Origin: Aestuariivivens insulae
GTDB taxonomy: Bacteria; Bacteroidota; Bacteroidia; Flavobacteriales; Flavobacteriaceae
Direction of reading: 5' to 3'
Length of the DNA stretch: 64,000 bases
Assembly (NCBI RefSeq): GCF_022662195.1
Contig: NZ_JAKMCS010000004.1
Coordinates: 62,001-126,000, forward strand
The notes under the pieces are model-generated. The model was not told where the DNA came from. It searched no databases and saw only the letters and a list, made by a program, of their open reading frames with translations. The translations under genes were made by a program, and so were the position numbers. This document shows positions 15,148 through 23,638 of this stretch, in pieces (positions within the stretch are counted from its first letter, which is position 1; every line of letters begins with the position of its first letter).

Positions 15148-15552
15148 TTATGGCTTTATCTCTTCGCATAACTCTATAAGCACCCCATTGGTACTTTTAG
15201 GGTGCAAAAAAACCACTTTTTTGTTATCGGCCCCTAGTTTTGGACTTTCGTTAAGCACAACAAAACCCTCTTCTTTTAAACGGGATACCTCTGCTTCTAT
15301 ATCATCAACATCAAACGCAATGTGGTGAATGCCCTCGCCCTTTTTCTCAATAAACTTGGCAATAGGGCTATCTGCATTTGTAGCCTCCAAAAGTTCAATT
15401 TTATTGGGCCCTATTTGAAAAAACGACGTATTAACCCCCTCACTTTCCACAGCCTCTATTTTATAATGTGGCTTACCAAATAATTTGGAGAATAGCGCGT
15501 TAGACGATTCCAGACTTTTAACGGCAATACCTATATGTTCAATTTTATTCAT
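15148..15552 (-). CDS. mce: Methylmalonyl-CoA epimerase
   Basis: This 134-aa vicinal-oxygen-chelate protein has two beta-alpha-beta-beta-beta modules. The metal ligands are visible at conserved places: His near residue 6 (IEHIGIAV), Glu in KIELLE, His in GIHHIAF, and Glu near the end (VLIELCEE). It interconverts (S)- and (R)-methylmalonyl-CoA in the route between propionyl-CoA and succinyl-CoA, in the cytoplasm. Length and motif order match the family. It lies between the tRNA and rbfA, divergent from rbfA; no mutase gene is in the window. Confidence 0.92.
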   Translation of the reverse strand: MNKIEHIGIAVKSLESSNALFSKLFGKPHYKIEAVESEGVNTSFFQIGPNKIELLEATNADSPIAKFIEKKGEGIHHIAFDVDDIEAEVSRLKEEGFVVLNESPKLGADNKKVVFLHPKSTNGVLIELCEEIKP

Positions 15553-15616
15553 TTAGTTCCAAGGTGTTAATACAGTAAATTTTAAACGTAAAGGTAAATA
15601 ATCTTTAAATATCAAT

Positions 15617-15624
15617 TACTTTTG
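15617..15624 (+). promoter_or_regulatory. -7 box of rbfA
   Basis: TACTTTTG matches TAnnTTTG and ends five bases before the rbfA ATG, so the transcript is predicted to be leaderless or nearly so. No clear -33 TTG is seen. Confidence 0.5.
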
Positions 15625-15628
15625 CATT

Positions 15629-16024
15629 ATGGAAGAAAGTCAAAGACAAAAAAAGATAGCATCCGTTTTACAGCGCGATTTAGCAGAAGTCCTTCAAAAC
15701 TCTGCTACACAAGGAGGGATGCGGGGCATTTTAATTTCGGTATCCAAAGTAAAGGTTACTGTAGATTTGTCCGTTGCCAAAGTGTATGTAAGTGTATTTC
15801 CTAACAATAAAGCCGCCGAAATATTAGAGGGCATTACCTCTAATGCCCCCTTAATAAAGCATGAACTGGCACAGCGTACCAAGCACCAATTACGCCGTAT
15901 GCCCCAATTGGAGTTTTTTATTGACGACTCTTTAGAATACATCGATAAAATAGAGCAGTCCCTAAAAGGAAAGGATAACCCTATTGCAAATCCAGACTTG
16001 CTCGACAAAAGAAAAAAATCGTAG
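15629..16024 (+). CDS. rbfA: Ribosome-binding factor A
   Basis: This 131-aa KH-type protein needed for maturation of the 30S subunit binds near the 5' end of 16S rRNA, especially in the cold. Characteristic segments are RQKKIASVLQRDLAEVLQ at the N-terminus, ISVSKVKVTVDLSVAKVYVSVFP in the centre, and LRRMPQLEFFIDDSLEYID near the end. The stop is immediately followed by the TTG start of the permease gene, so the two are cotranscribed, as commonly seen in flavobacteria. Confidence 0.95.
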   Translation: MEESQRQKKIASVLQRDLAEVLQNSATQGGMRGILISVSKVKVTVDLSVAKVYVSVFPNNKAAEILEGITSNAPLIKHELAQRTKHQLRRMPQLEFFIDDSLEYIDKIEQSLKGKDNPIANPDLLDKRKKS

Positions 16025-17242
16025 TTGAATGTCCCACTCTACATAGCAAAGCGCTACCTACGCTCCAAGAGCAGCAACCATGCTATTAACATTATATCCT
16101 ATATCGCATTAACTGGCGTTGTTTTAGGAGCCGCATCCTTATTTGTCGTATTATCGGGCTTTGCCGGATTAAAAGACTTTACGCTTCAGTTTTCAACCAT
16201 TATAGACCCCGATTTAAAGGCCCAGGCCGCTATTGGAAAATCCTTCGTTTTAACCGAAGAAGAAACCCTTAAGCTCAACCAAATTTCAGACGTAATAGCC
16301 TACTCGAAAGTTGTTGAGGAGCGTATTTTTATTAAATCAGACGATAAGTCCTACCCCAGCGCTTCCATAAAAGGTGTTGACGATAATTTTAAACGGGTCA
16401 ATACCGTCGATTCAATATTGGAACAAGGCAATTGGCTTAGGGAAAAAACAAACCAGATTGTTGTGGGCTCGGGCATTTCCAGCAGCCTTTCCTTTGGTGT
16501 TTTAGACTATAACAAAACCATTAGCATTTATGTGCCCAAGCCCGGAAAAGGGCAAATCACCTCTGCCGAAAAAGCGTTCAATGCCGTTAACGCGGTTAAC
16601 GTTGGTGTCTTTTCGGTTAACGAAACCCTAAACGACACCTATGTGTTTGCTCCCTTAAGCTTGGCACAACACCTATTAAACTACCAACCCAATCAAATTT
16701 CGGCCATAGAGTTTAAACTCAAGGATGGCGCCGATGAGACTATAGTAAAACAACAAATACAAGACGTTTTAGGCGATAAAGTAATTCTTAAAAACAGGGC
16801 ACAACTCAACGACGCACTGTACAAAATGTTAAACACCGAAAACTTGGCCGTTTACCTCATTTTTACCCTAGTGCTTATTATTGCGCTATTTAACGTTATT
16901 GGGTCCATCATCATGATGATTTTAGACAAAAGGAACAGCCTGCAAACCCTATTTAACCTCGGTACTACAATAAAGGATATTCGTAAAGTCTTCTTCATTC
17001 AAGGTAGCCTAATGAGCATTTTGGGCGGACTCATTGGTATAATGGTAGGTCTGTTACTAACCTTAAACCAGCTTTACGGCCCCATAGCATTAAAAGTGTT
17101 CATAACCCCCACATTGCCCTATCCAGTACAAATAAAAATCGTTAACATTTTTATAGTCCTGTTCACGATTTCGGTATTAGGCATTTTGGCTTCCAGAATA
17201 GCCTCCGCAAGGATCACTAAAAATCTGGTACAGGATTATTAA
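16025..17242 (+). CDS. LolC/LolE-type ABC transporter permease (FtsX/MacB family), 405 aa
   Basis: The start is a TTG directly after the rbfA stop; the N-terminus MNVPLYIAKRYLRSKSSNHAI is typical of LolC/E-type permeases. The first membrane helix is at about residues 22-50, followed by a large periplasmic domain (about 50-270). Three helices make up the FtsX domain at about 275-390 (VYLIFTLVLIIALFNVIGSI, LMSILGGLIGIMVGLLL, IVNIFIVLFTISVLGILAS). With a separate ATPase it would extract or move lipoproteins from the inner membrane. No ATPase gene is adjacent in this window. Confidence 0.87.
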   Translation: MNVPLYIAKRYLRSKSSNHAINIISYIALTGVVLGAASLFVVLSGFAGLKDFTLQFSTIIDPDLKAQAAIGKSFVLTEEETLKLNQISDVIAYSKVVEERIFIKSDDKSYPSASIKGVDDNFKRVNTVDSILEQGNWLREKTNQIVVGSGISSSLSFGVLDYNKTISIYVPKPGKGQITSAEKAFNAVNAVNVGVFSVNETLNDTYVFAPLSLAQHLLNYQPNQISAIEFKLKDGADETIVKQQIQDVLGDKVILKNRAQLNDALYKMLNTENLAVYLIFTLVLIIALFNVIGSIIMMILDKRNSLQTLFNLGTTIKDIRKVFFIQGSLMSILGGLIGIMVGLLLTLNQLYGPIALKVFITPTLPYPVQIKIVNIFIVLFTISVLGILASRIASARITKNLVQDY

Positions 17243-17274
17243 TTTTTTTTGGGCAAGTGCGCTTATGGCGCACC

Positions 17275-17418
17275 GCGCTATCCACTATAGTTTTTTAAAA
17301 TATTCAAGGTTTTTCAACAACTATAATTGTTAGCCATCTTGGTTCTTGATGCTTTGCGCTTTGGCTCCCTTACTGGATATTTTAAAAAAGCTGCCGCTAC
17401 TATCGCTCTTGCGGGATA
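17275..17418. repeat. Long imperfect inverted repeat in the permease/dusB gap
   Basis: The arms TTTTTTAAAATATTC (17291-17305) and GGATATTTTAAAAAA (17375-17389) match at 14 of 15 positions. Outside them lie the related GC-rich words GCTATCCACTATAG and CCGCTACTATCGC. It looks like an intergenic mobile palindrome (REP or MITE-like) or a convergent terminator. A run of CAATC words follows at 17441-17478. Confidence 0.4.
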
Positions 17419-17509
17419 GTGCCATTTATTAACACAAAGGCTTCAATCTCCGTCAATCCCTATCAATCTCAATCAATCCTTTCAAAAGGCAAACAGAAAA
17501 GTAAACTAA

Positions 17510-18505
17510 TTATTCCGTAAATTGATAATCCGAAAACTTTTCCAAGACCTCATCGAAAGTAGCAAACACATCCTCGGGCCTATCGCTGGTTACCATTTTG
17601 GTACGGTATTCCTTAAAATGCGGAATCCCCTTAAAATAATTGGTGTAATGCCTGCGGGTCTCAAAAACCCCTAAGGTTTCCCCTTTCCAATCTATGGCCA
17701 TTTGCAAATGCCTACGTGCGGCCTCCACACGCTCCTCTATTGTAATAGGAGCCATATGTTCGCCCGTTTCAAAATAATGCTTCACCTGCCTAAAAAACCA
17801 CGGATTGCCAATACTGGCACGGCCAATCATAGCCCCATCCAGCCCATAGCTGTCACGCATTTCCACAGCCTTTTCAGGCGTATCCACATCACCGTTACCA
17901 AATACGGGAATGTACATACGCGGATTATTCTTCACCTCGGCAATAGGCTTCCAGTCGGCATTTCCCTTATACATTTGGGCTCGGGTACGCCCATGAATGG
18001 CAATGGCCTTACAGCCCACATCCTGAAGCCGTTCGGCAACCTCAACAATTCTAATGGAATCATGGTCCCAGCCCAAGCGTGTTTTTACCGTAATGGGAAT
18101 ATTGGTACGCTTCACCATTTCGGCAGTAAGCTGTTCCATAAGGCAAACGTCCTTTAAAATTCCAGCTCCAGCACCTTTGCTCACTACCTTTTTAACAGGG
18201 CAACCAAAGTTAATGTCAATAATATCGGGGTTCGACTTTTCAACAATATCAATAGTTTGCAACATGCTATCCAGATTGGCCCCAAATATTTGGATGCCCA
18301 CAGGGCGCTCCTTCTCATAAATATCCAGCTTCATAACACTTTTGGCAGCATTACGTATTAAGCCTTCGCTGGACACAAACTCAGTATACACCACATCGGC
18401 ACCTTGTTCTTTACAAAGCGCACGAAACGGCGGATCGCTAACATCTTCCATTGGTGCTAACAACAACGGGAAATCGGGCAGTTCTATGTGATCTATTTTT
18501 ACCAA
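17510..18505 (-). CDS. dusB: tRNA-dihydrouridine synthase B
   Basis: This 331-aa TIM-barrel flavoenzyme reduces specific uridines in the tRNA D-loop using NADPH and FMN. Visible motifs are LLAPMEDVSDPPFRALC near the N-terminus and DINFGCPVKKV with the catalytic cysteine at about residue 100. The segments VKTRLGWD, AIHGRTRAQMYKGNADW and GNGDV bind FMN and substrate, and MIGRASIGNPW follows. The C-terminal part is helical. A CAAAATTA box upstream (18522-18529) gives TAATTTTG on its strand. Confidence 0.93.
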   Translation of the reverse strand: MVKIDHIELPDFPLLLAPMEDVSDPPFRALCKEQGADVVYTEFVSSEGLIRNAAKSVMKLDIYEKERPVGIQIFGANLDSMLQTIDIVEKSNPDIIDINFGCPVKKVVSKGAGAGILKDVCLMEQLTAEMVKRTNIPITVKTRLGWDHDSIRIVEVAERLQDVGCKAIAIHGRTRAQMYKGNADWKPIAEVKNNPRMYIPVFGNGDVDTPEKAVEMRDSYGLDGAMIGRASIGNPWFFRQVKHYFETGEHMAPITIEERVEAARRHLQMAIDWKGETLGVFETRRHYTNYFKGIPHFKEYRTKMVTSDRPEDVFATFDEVLEKFSDYQFTE

Positions 18506-18521
18506 GCTTAAAAATTTGGTG

Positions 18522-18529
18522 CAAAATTA
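18522..18529 (-). promoter_or_regulatory. -7 box of dusB
   Basis: The minus strand reads TAATTTTG, matching TAnnTTTG, 17 bases upstream of the dusB start codon. Confidence 0.5.
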
Positions 18530-18593
18530 CTCTTTTTTGTTGAATCTCCCCCCAGAACCTTAAAAACCTAGCAAGTCTGAACAAAAAATCAGC

Positions 18594-18601
18594 TATATTT
18601 G
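18594..18601 (+). promoter_or_regulatory. -7 box of lepA
   Basis: TATATTTG matches TAnnTTTG; transcription would start near 18608, about 23 bases before the ATG. Confidence 0.55.
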
Positions 18602-18630
18602 CAAATTCAATCTAGGCATAGATTCCACTT

Positions 18631-20427
18631 ATGAAGCACATTAGAAACTTTTGCATTATAGCACATATAGATCATGGTAAGAGTACCCTTGCCGATCGTT
18701 TGTTGGATTTTACGGGTTCGGTAACCGATAGGGAAAAACAGGACCAGTTATTGGACAACATGGACCTGGAACGCGAACGTGGTATTACCATTAAATCGCA
18801 TGCCATACAAATGGACTTTGTGTACAAAGGTGAACAATATATATTAAACCTTATAGACACCCCTGGTCACGTCGATTTTAGTTACGAGGTCTCCCGTTCT
18901 ATTGCTGCTTGCGAAGGTGCTTTGCTTATTGTGGATGCCGCACAAAGCATTCAGGCACAAACCATATCCAACCTTTATTTGGCTTTGGAAAATGATTTGG
19001 AAATTATTCCCGTATTAAATAAAGTGGACTTGCCTAGTGCCAGCCCCGAAGAAGTAACCGATGATATTGTAGATTTACTGGGCTGCGACCCCGAAGAAGT
19101 TATTCACGCCAGTGGTAAAACAGGTTTTGGCGTTGATAATATATTGGCCGCCGTTATAGAGCGTATCCCTGCCCCTAAAGGCAGCCCCGATGAACCCTTA
19201 CAGGCTTTGATCTTCGATTCGGTTTATAATCCGTTTCGTGGCGTGGAAACTTATTTTAGGGTGATAAACGGTTCCATTAAAAAGAACCAGAATATTAAGT
19301 TTATTGCTACGGGAAAAACCTATTTTGCAGACGAAGTAGGTACACTTAAACTCAAACAATTGCCTAAAAACGAAATAAAAGCAGGCGATGTAGGTTATGT
19401 TATTACAGGAATTAAAGAAGCCAAAGAGGTTAAGGTTGGTGATACCATTACCGATGCCAAACACCCTACCAAGAATGCTATTTCTGGTTTCGAGGATGTG
19501 AAACCTATGGTGTTTGCTGGTATTTATCCTGTCGATACCGAAGATTACGAAGAACTTCGTGCCTCAATGGAAAAACTCCAACTTAACGATGCTTCCTTAG
19601 TATTTCAACCCGAAAGTTCTGCAGCTTTGGGCTTTGGTTTCCGTTGTGGGTTCTTGGGAATGCTCCATATGGAAATCATTCAAGAACGTTTGGAGCGCGA
19701 GTTCGATATGACCGTTATTACTACGGTTCCTAACGTATCGTACCATGCCTATATTAAAAAGCATCCAGACGATATCATTATTGTTAATAACCCTACCGAC
19801 CTTCCCGATCCTTCAACATTAGATCGTGTAGAAGAGCCTTACATAAAAGCCACCATTATTACCAAGGCTGATTTTGTGGGCAACGTCATGAGCTTGTGTA
19901 TTGAAAAACGGGGGATGATTACCAATCAAACCTATTTAACGCAAGATCGGGTGGAGCTTAATTTCGATATGCCTTTGGCCGAAATAGTTTTCGATTTCTA
20001 CGATCGTTTAAAAACCGTTTCAAAAGGCTATGCCTCTTTCGATTATCATCCTATTGGTATGCGACAATCCAAACTGGTGCGTGTAGATATTCTATTGAAC
20101 GCACAACCCGTCGATGCCCTTTCGGCCTTAATACATGCCGATAATGCACAGAATATTGGCAAAAAGATGTGCGAAAAACTAAAAGAGCTTATTCCGCGTC
20201 AGCAATTCGATATTCCAATACAAGCTGCTATTGGGGCTAAAATTATTTCTAGGGAAACCATTAAAGCGCTTCGTAAAGATGTTACCGCCAAATGCTACGG
20301 AGGTGATATTTCGCGTAAGCGTAAGCTGTTGGAAAAACAGAAAAAAGGTAAAAAACGCATGCGTCAAGTAGGAAATGTTGAAATTCCACAACAGGCGTTT
20401 ATGGCTGTATTGAAGTTGAATGATTAG
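18631..20427 (+). CDS. lepA: Elongation factor 4 (LepA)
   Basis: This 598-aa translational GTPase is full length for the family. The G motifs are AHIDHGKST (G1), [10 protein letters not shown] (G2), DTPGHVD (G3) and NKVDLP (G4). Domain II and the elongation-factor G-like domains III and V follow, then the LepA-specific C-terminal domain ([15 protein letters not shown] at the end). It back-translocates or remodels stalled ribosomes and aids initiation or biogenesis. It appears monocistronic: it has its own -7 box, and a long spacer separates it from the glycogen operon. Confidence 0.97.
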   Translation: MKHIRNFCIIAHIDHGKSTLADRLLDFTGSVTDREKQDQLLDNMDLERERGITIKSHAIQMDFVYKGEQYILNLIDTPGHVDFSYEVSRSIAACEGALLIVDAAQSIQAQTISNLYLALENDLEIIPVLNKVDLPSASPEEVTDDIVDLLGCDPEEVIHASGKTGFGVDNILAAVIERIPAPKGSPDEPLQALIFDSVYNPFRGVETYFRVINGSIKKNQNIKFIATGKTYFADEVGTLKLKQLPKNEIKAGDVGYVITGIKEAKEVKVGDTITDAKHPTKNAISGFEDVKPMVFAGIYPVDTEDYEELRASMEKLQLNDASLVFQPESSAALGFGFRCGFLGMLHMEIIQERLEREFDMTVITTVPNVSYHAYIKKHPDDIIIVNNPTDLPDPSTLDRVEEPYIKATIITKADFVGNVMSLCIEKRGMITNQTYLTQDRVELNFDMPLAEIVFDFYDRLKTVSKGYASFDYHPIGMRQSKLVRVDILLNAQPVDALSALIHADNAQNIGKKMCEKLKELIPRQQFDIPIQAAIGAKIISRETIKALRKDVTAKCYGGDISRKRKLLEKQKKGKKRMRQVGNVEIPQQAFMAVLKLND

Positions 20428-20956
20428 CAATTAGCGTTATTACAAACTACCAACCTATTAGTTTTCTATCTAAATTTTATTCATTTTTTAATTATATGAT
20501 TGCGATTATTGTAAGTATTTAACTAACAATATCTCATTTTCGAGAATATTATTAATCAATCACATAAAAACCTTTATTTTCTTTAAAAATAGTGGTTCGG
20601 CAAAGAAAGTATGCAATAATTTTGTATGTTTAAAGACACATCCAAGCAATTACATGGCTTGGGGTTATCAGTTAATAAGTTAATGGTTATTATGTGTTAA
20701 CCTGTATTCAATTAATCATAGTAAACCTTAAAAACATTAAATCATTGATTTTAAATCTAATGTGATTTCTCTTTGTAGCGTTTTCGGGATTAGGAATGGT
20801 GAAATTCAATTGTTTTATGTTTTTGTTGTAATTTACTAAAGGTTATTTACAGTTAATCCAACAATCCGTAATACTAACTTAATAACCTGTTTGTTTTTTT
20901 GAAACCGAAAAATTTTGTGCTTCAAAGCACATTATTTCAACTAAGAACCAAAGCCT
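20428..20956. other. Long leader region of the glycogen operon
   Basis: There is no gene in this 529-base stretch. A promoter-like TAATTTTG lies at 20617-20624 with GTTC in the -33 region. A leader of roughly 325 bases would precede glgA. The stretch is AT-rich with no strong hairpin that I can draw; it could carry a regulatory RNA element, but no known riboswitch consensus is recognised. Confidence 0.4.
20617..20624 (+). promoter_or_regulatory. -7 box upstream of glgA
   Basis: TAATTTTG matches TAnnTTTG. It is the best promoter candidate in the gap, although 333 bases before the start codon. Confidence 0.4.
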
Positions 20957-22363
20957 GTGAATATAATCCATATAAGTGCTGAATGCTATCCCGTTGCCAA
21001 AGTTGGTGGTCTTGCCGATGTTGTTGGTGCTTTACCAAAATACCAAAATACTGCAGAGACCTCATCTCAAGTAATCATGCCTTTCTACGATGTAAAATTT
21101 ACAAAGGAACATAACTTTACCCCAATATTTGAATCGGAATTGGATTTAGGTGAAGAACAATACCAGTTCCGTATTTTAAAGCTTAGTGAAAATGTATTGG
21201 ATTTCGATATTTTCTTTGTCGATGTTCCTGATTTAATATTTAAGGATTATGTATATTCCTTTGATGATACCAAACGCTTTTTGGCCTTTCAAATAGCAGC
21301 TTTGGATTGGATGCTTACCTGGGACAGTTTACCAGATGTTATCCATTGCCATGACCACCATACAGGATTGACCCCTTTTATGCTTCAAGAGAGCCATAAA
21401 TATGAAGCCTTTAGAAAAATCCCTAACATACTAACCATACATAACGCCCAATACCAAGGCTGGTTCTCTCATGATAACGTAAATTTAATCCCGCCTTTTA
21501 ATTTTAATAATGTAGGCTTGCTAGATTGGGGCGGTCAAATAAACCCTTTAGCAGCAGCCATAAAATGTGCCTGGAGGGTTACTACGGTATCGCCTAGTTA
21601 TATGGAGGAATTAAAAACCAACGCCAATGGTTTAGAACATTTATTAGCTCAAGAAAGTACCAAATGTATAGGTGTTTTAAACGGTATAGACACCAAGGTT
21701 TGGAACCCTGAAACCGACGATTATATTGTTAAGAACTACAACGAAAAAACCATTGACCCTGGAAAAAAAGCCAATAAAGAACATCTATGTGACACCTTTG
21801 GCCTAGATAGCAACAAGCCTCTTTTTGCCTTTATAGGAAGGTTGGTTGGCGAAAAAGGATCCGATTTATTTCCTGAAGCCTTTAAAATAGCATTACAAAA
21901 TCCAGACCTATCTATACTCCTTTTAGGCTCTGGCAATAAAGACACCGAAAGCCAATTAGAAGCTTTAAAAGACACCTTTAAAGGGCATTACAATGCCTTT
22001 ATTGGTTACGATGAAAAACTGTCGCATATCATTTATGCAGGAGCAGATTTTCTGTTAATGCCCTCTAGGGTAGAACCCTGTGGGTTAAACCAAATGTATG
22101 CCCTGCGATATGGCACCATACCAATTGTAAGGAGCATTGGTGGATTAAAGGATACGGTAACTGATATCTCAGAAGATAATGGCTTCGGTATATGCCATGA
22201 CCATGTTACGGTAGATGAAATAACCCATGCCATTGAAAGAGGAGACCAGCTGTATAAAAACCAAACTCGGTTTAAGGCTTTAAGAACACAAATAATGAAG
22301 ATAGACCATTCTTGGGATGCTTCAGCAAGTCAATATATTAAACTGTATAACTCTATAAACTAA
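20957..22363 (+). CDS. glgA: Glycogen synthase (GT5)
   Basis: This 468-aa ADP-glucose-dependent glycogen synthase builds alpha-1,4-glucan chains in the cytoplasm. The N-terminus MNIIHISAECYPVAKVGGLA contains the KxGGL ADP-glucose-binding motif. Later come FIGRLVGEKGSDLF, a GT-B second-domain loop, and the segment MPSRVEPCGLNQMYALRYGT with the conserved E-x7-E. The start codon is GTG, fixed by the conserved N-terminus. It is the first gene of glgA-glgC-glgB, six bases before glgC. Confidence 0.95.
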   Translation: MNIIHISAECYPVAKVGGLADVVGALPKYQNTAETSSQVIMPFYDVKFTKEHNFTPIFESELDLGEEQYQFRILKLSENVLDFDIFFVDVPDLIFKDYVYSFDDTKRFLAFQIAALDWMLTWDSLPDVIHCHDHHTGLTPFMLQESHKYEAFRKIPNILTIHNAQYQGWFSHDNVNLIPPFNFNNVGLLDWGGQINPLAAAIKCAWRVTTVSPSYMEELKTNANGLEHLLAQESTKCIGVLNGIDTKVWNPETDDYIVKNYNEKTIDPGKKANKEHLCDTFGLDSNKPLFAFIGRLVGEKGSDLFPEAFKIALQNPDLSILLLGSGNKDTESQLEALKDTFKGHYNAFIGYDEKLSHIIYAGADFLLMPSRVEPCGLNQMYALRYGTIPIVRSIGGLKDTVTDISEDNGFGICHDHVTVDEITHAIERGDQLYKNQTRFKALRTQIMKIDHSWDASASQYIKLYNSIN

Positions 22364-22369
22364 CTCGCT

Positions 22370-23635
22370 ATGATAAACGACAAAGTCTTATCCATAATTT
22401 TAGGAGGCGGTCAAGGCTCCAGATTATACCCCCTTACAGAAAAAAGGTCAAAACCTGCGGTTCCTATTGCTGGAAAATATCGATTGGTAGATATTCCTAT
22501 CTCAAATTGTATCAATGCAGACATAAAACGTATATACGTCTTAACACAGTTTAATTCAGCTTCATTAAATCGCCATATAAAGAATACTTATCATTTTAGT
22601 TTTTTCAGTTCGGCTTTTGTTGATGTATTGGCAGCTGAACAAACACCGCAAAACAAAGGATGGTTTCAAGGTACTGCCGATGCCGTGCGCCAAAGTATGC
22701 ACCATGTTGTAAGGCACGATTTTGAATATGCCCTAATCCTTTCTGGCGACCAGTTGTACCAAATGGATTATGATAAAATGATAAAAGCCCACGAAGAAAG
22801 CGGTGCCAAAATATCCATTGCGACTATTCCGGTAAACGAAAAAGATGCCACTGGTTTTGGGATATTAAAAGCAGATGAAAACAACGTCATCACCTCTTTT
22901 ATTGAAAAACCAGACGCCAGTTTATTACCCGAATGGACATCGGATGTTAGTGATGATATGAAAGCTCAAGGGCGAAATTATTTGGCTTCAATGGGTATCT
23001 ATATTTTTAACAGGGATTTACTAATTGAGTTAATGAATGATCAATCCACCATAGATTTTGGTAAGGAAATTATCCCTCAAAATATCGAAAAACACAAAAC
23101 CCTTAGTTATCAATATGAAGGTTACTGGACCGATATAGGAACTATCGAATCGTTCTTTGAGGCCAATATTGGACTTACCGAAGACATTCCAAAGTTTGAT
23201 TTATACGACAAGAAAAAACGAATATATACCCGGGCCCGTATGTTGCCAACTTCAAAAGTATCGGGAACTATGTTGGAAAAAGCAGTTATTGCAGAAGGCT
23301 GTATAATTAGTGCTGCCAAGATAGAAAAATCGGTTATTGGAATCCGTTCTAGAATAGGTGAAGAATCAACAGTAATCAACACCTACATGATGGGTTCGGA
23401 TCACTACGAAAACACCTTGGATATAAACAGAAACGAAGTCGAAATCCTTATGGGAATAGGTGAGCGTTGTTTTATAAAAAATGCCATTATAGATAAAAAT
23501 TGCCGTATAGGTGATGATGTTAGAATAAATGGCGGGAAACACCTTGAAGATACCGAAACAGATACCTATGTCGTAAGAGACGGTATTATTGTTATTAAAA
23601 AAGGGGCTATTATCCCCAACGGAACTGTAATTTAA
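22370..23635 (+). CDS. glgC: Glucose-1-phosphate adenylyltransferase
   Basis: This 421-aa protein makes ADP-glucose from glucose-1-phosphate and ATP, the committed step of glycogen synthesis. The N-terminal nucleotidyltransferase domain has GGGQGSRLYPLTEKRSKPAV with the nucleotide loop and LVDIPISNCINA. SGDQLYQMDY carries the metal Asp, and FIEKPD and YWTDIGT are sugar-binding segments. From about residue 290 a left-handed beta-helix follows with hexapeptide-like repeats (VIGIRSRIGEESTVINTY). Spacing is six bases from glgA and three bases to glgB, so the three are translated from one message. Confidence 0.96.
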   Translation: MINDKVLSIILGGGQGSRLYPLTEKRSKPAVPIAGKYRLVDIPISNCINADIKRIYVLTQFNSASLNRHIKNTYHFSFFSSAFVDVLAAEQTPQNKGWFQGTADAVRQSMHHVVRHDFEYALILSGDQLYQMDYDKMIKAHEESGAKISIATIPVNEKDATGFGILKADENNVITSFIEKPDASLLPEWTSDVSDDMKAQGRNYLASMGIYIFNRDLLIELMNDQSTIDFGKEIIPQNIEKHKTLSYQYEGYWTDIGTIESFFEANIGLTEDIPKFDLYDKKKRIYTRARMLPTSKVSGTMLEKAVIAEGCIISAAKIEKSVIGIRSRIGEESTVINTYMMGSDHYENTLDINRNEVEILMGIGERCFIKNAIIDKNCRIGDDVRINGGKHLEDTETDTYVVRDGIIVIKKGAIIPNGTVI

Positions 23636-23638
23636 TAT

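Noticed and set aside
17441-17478. CRISPR-like array of CAATC words
   Set aside because: The repeated unit is only about five bases with irregular spacing and no cas genes nearby.
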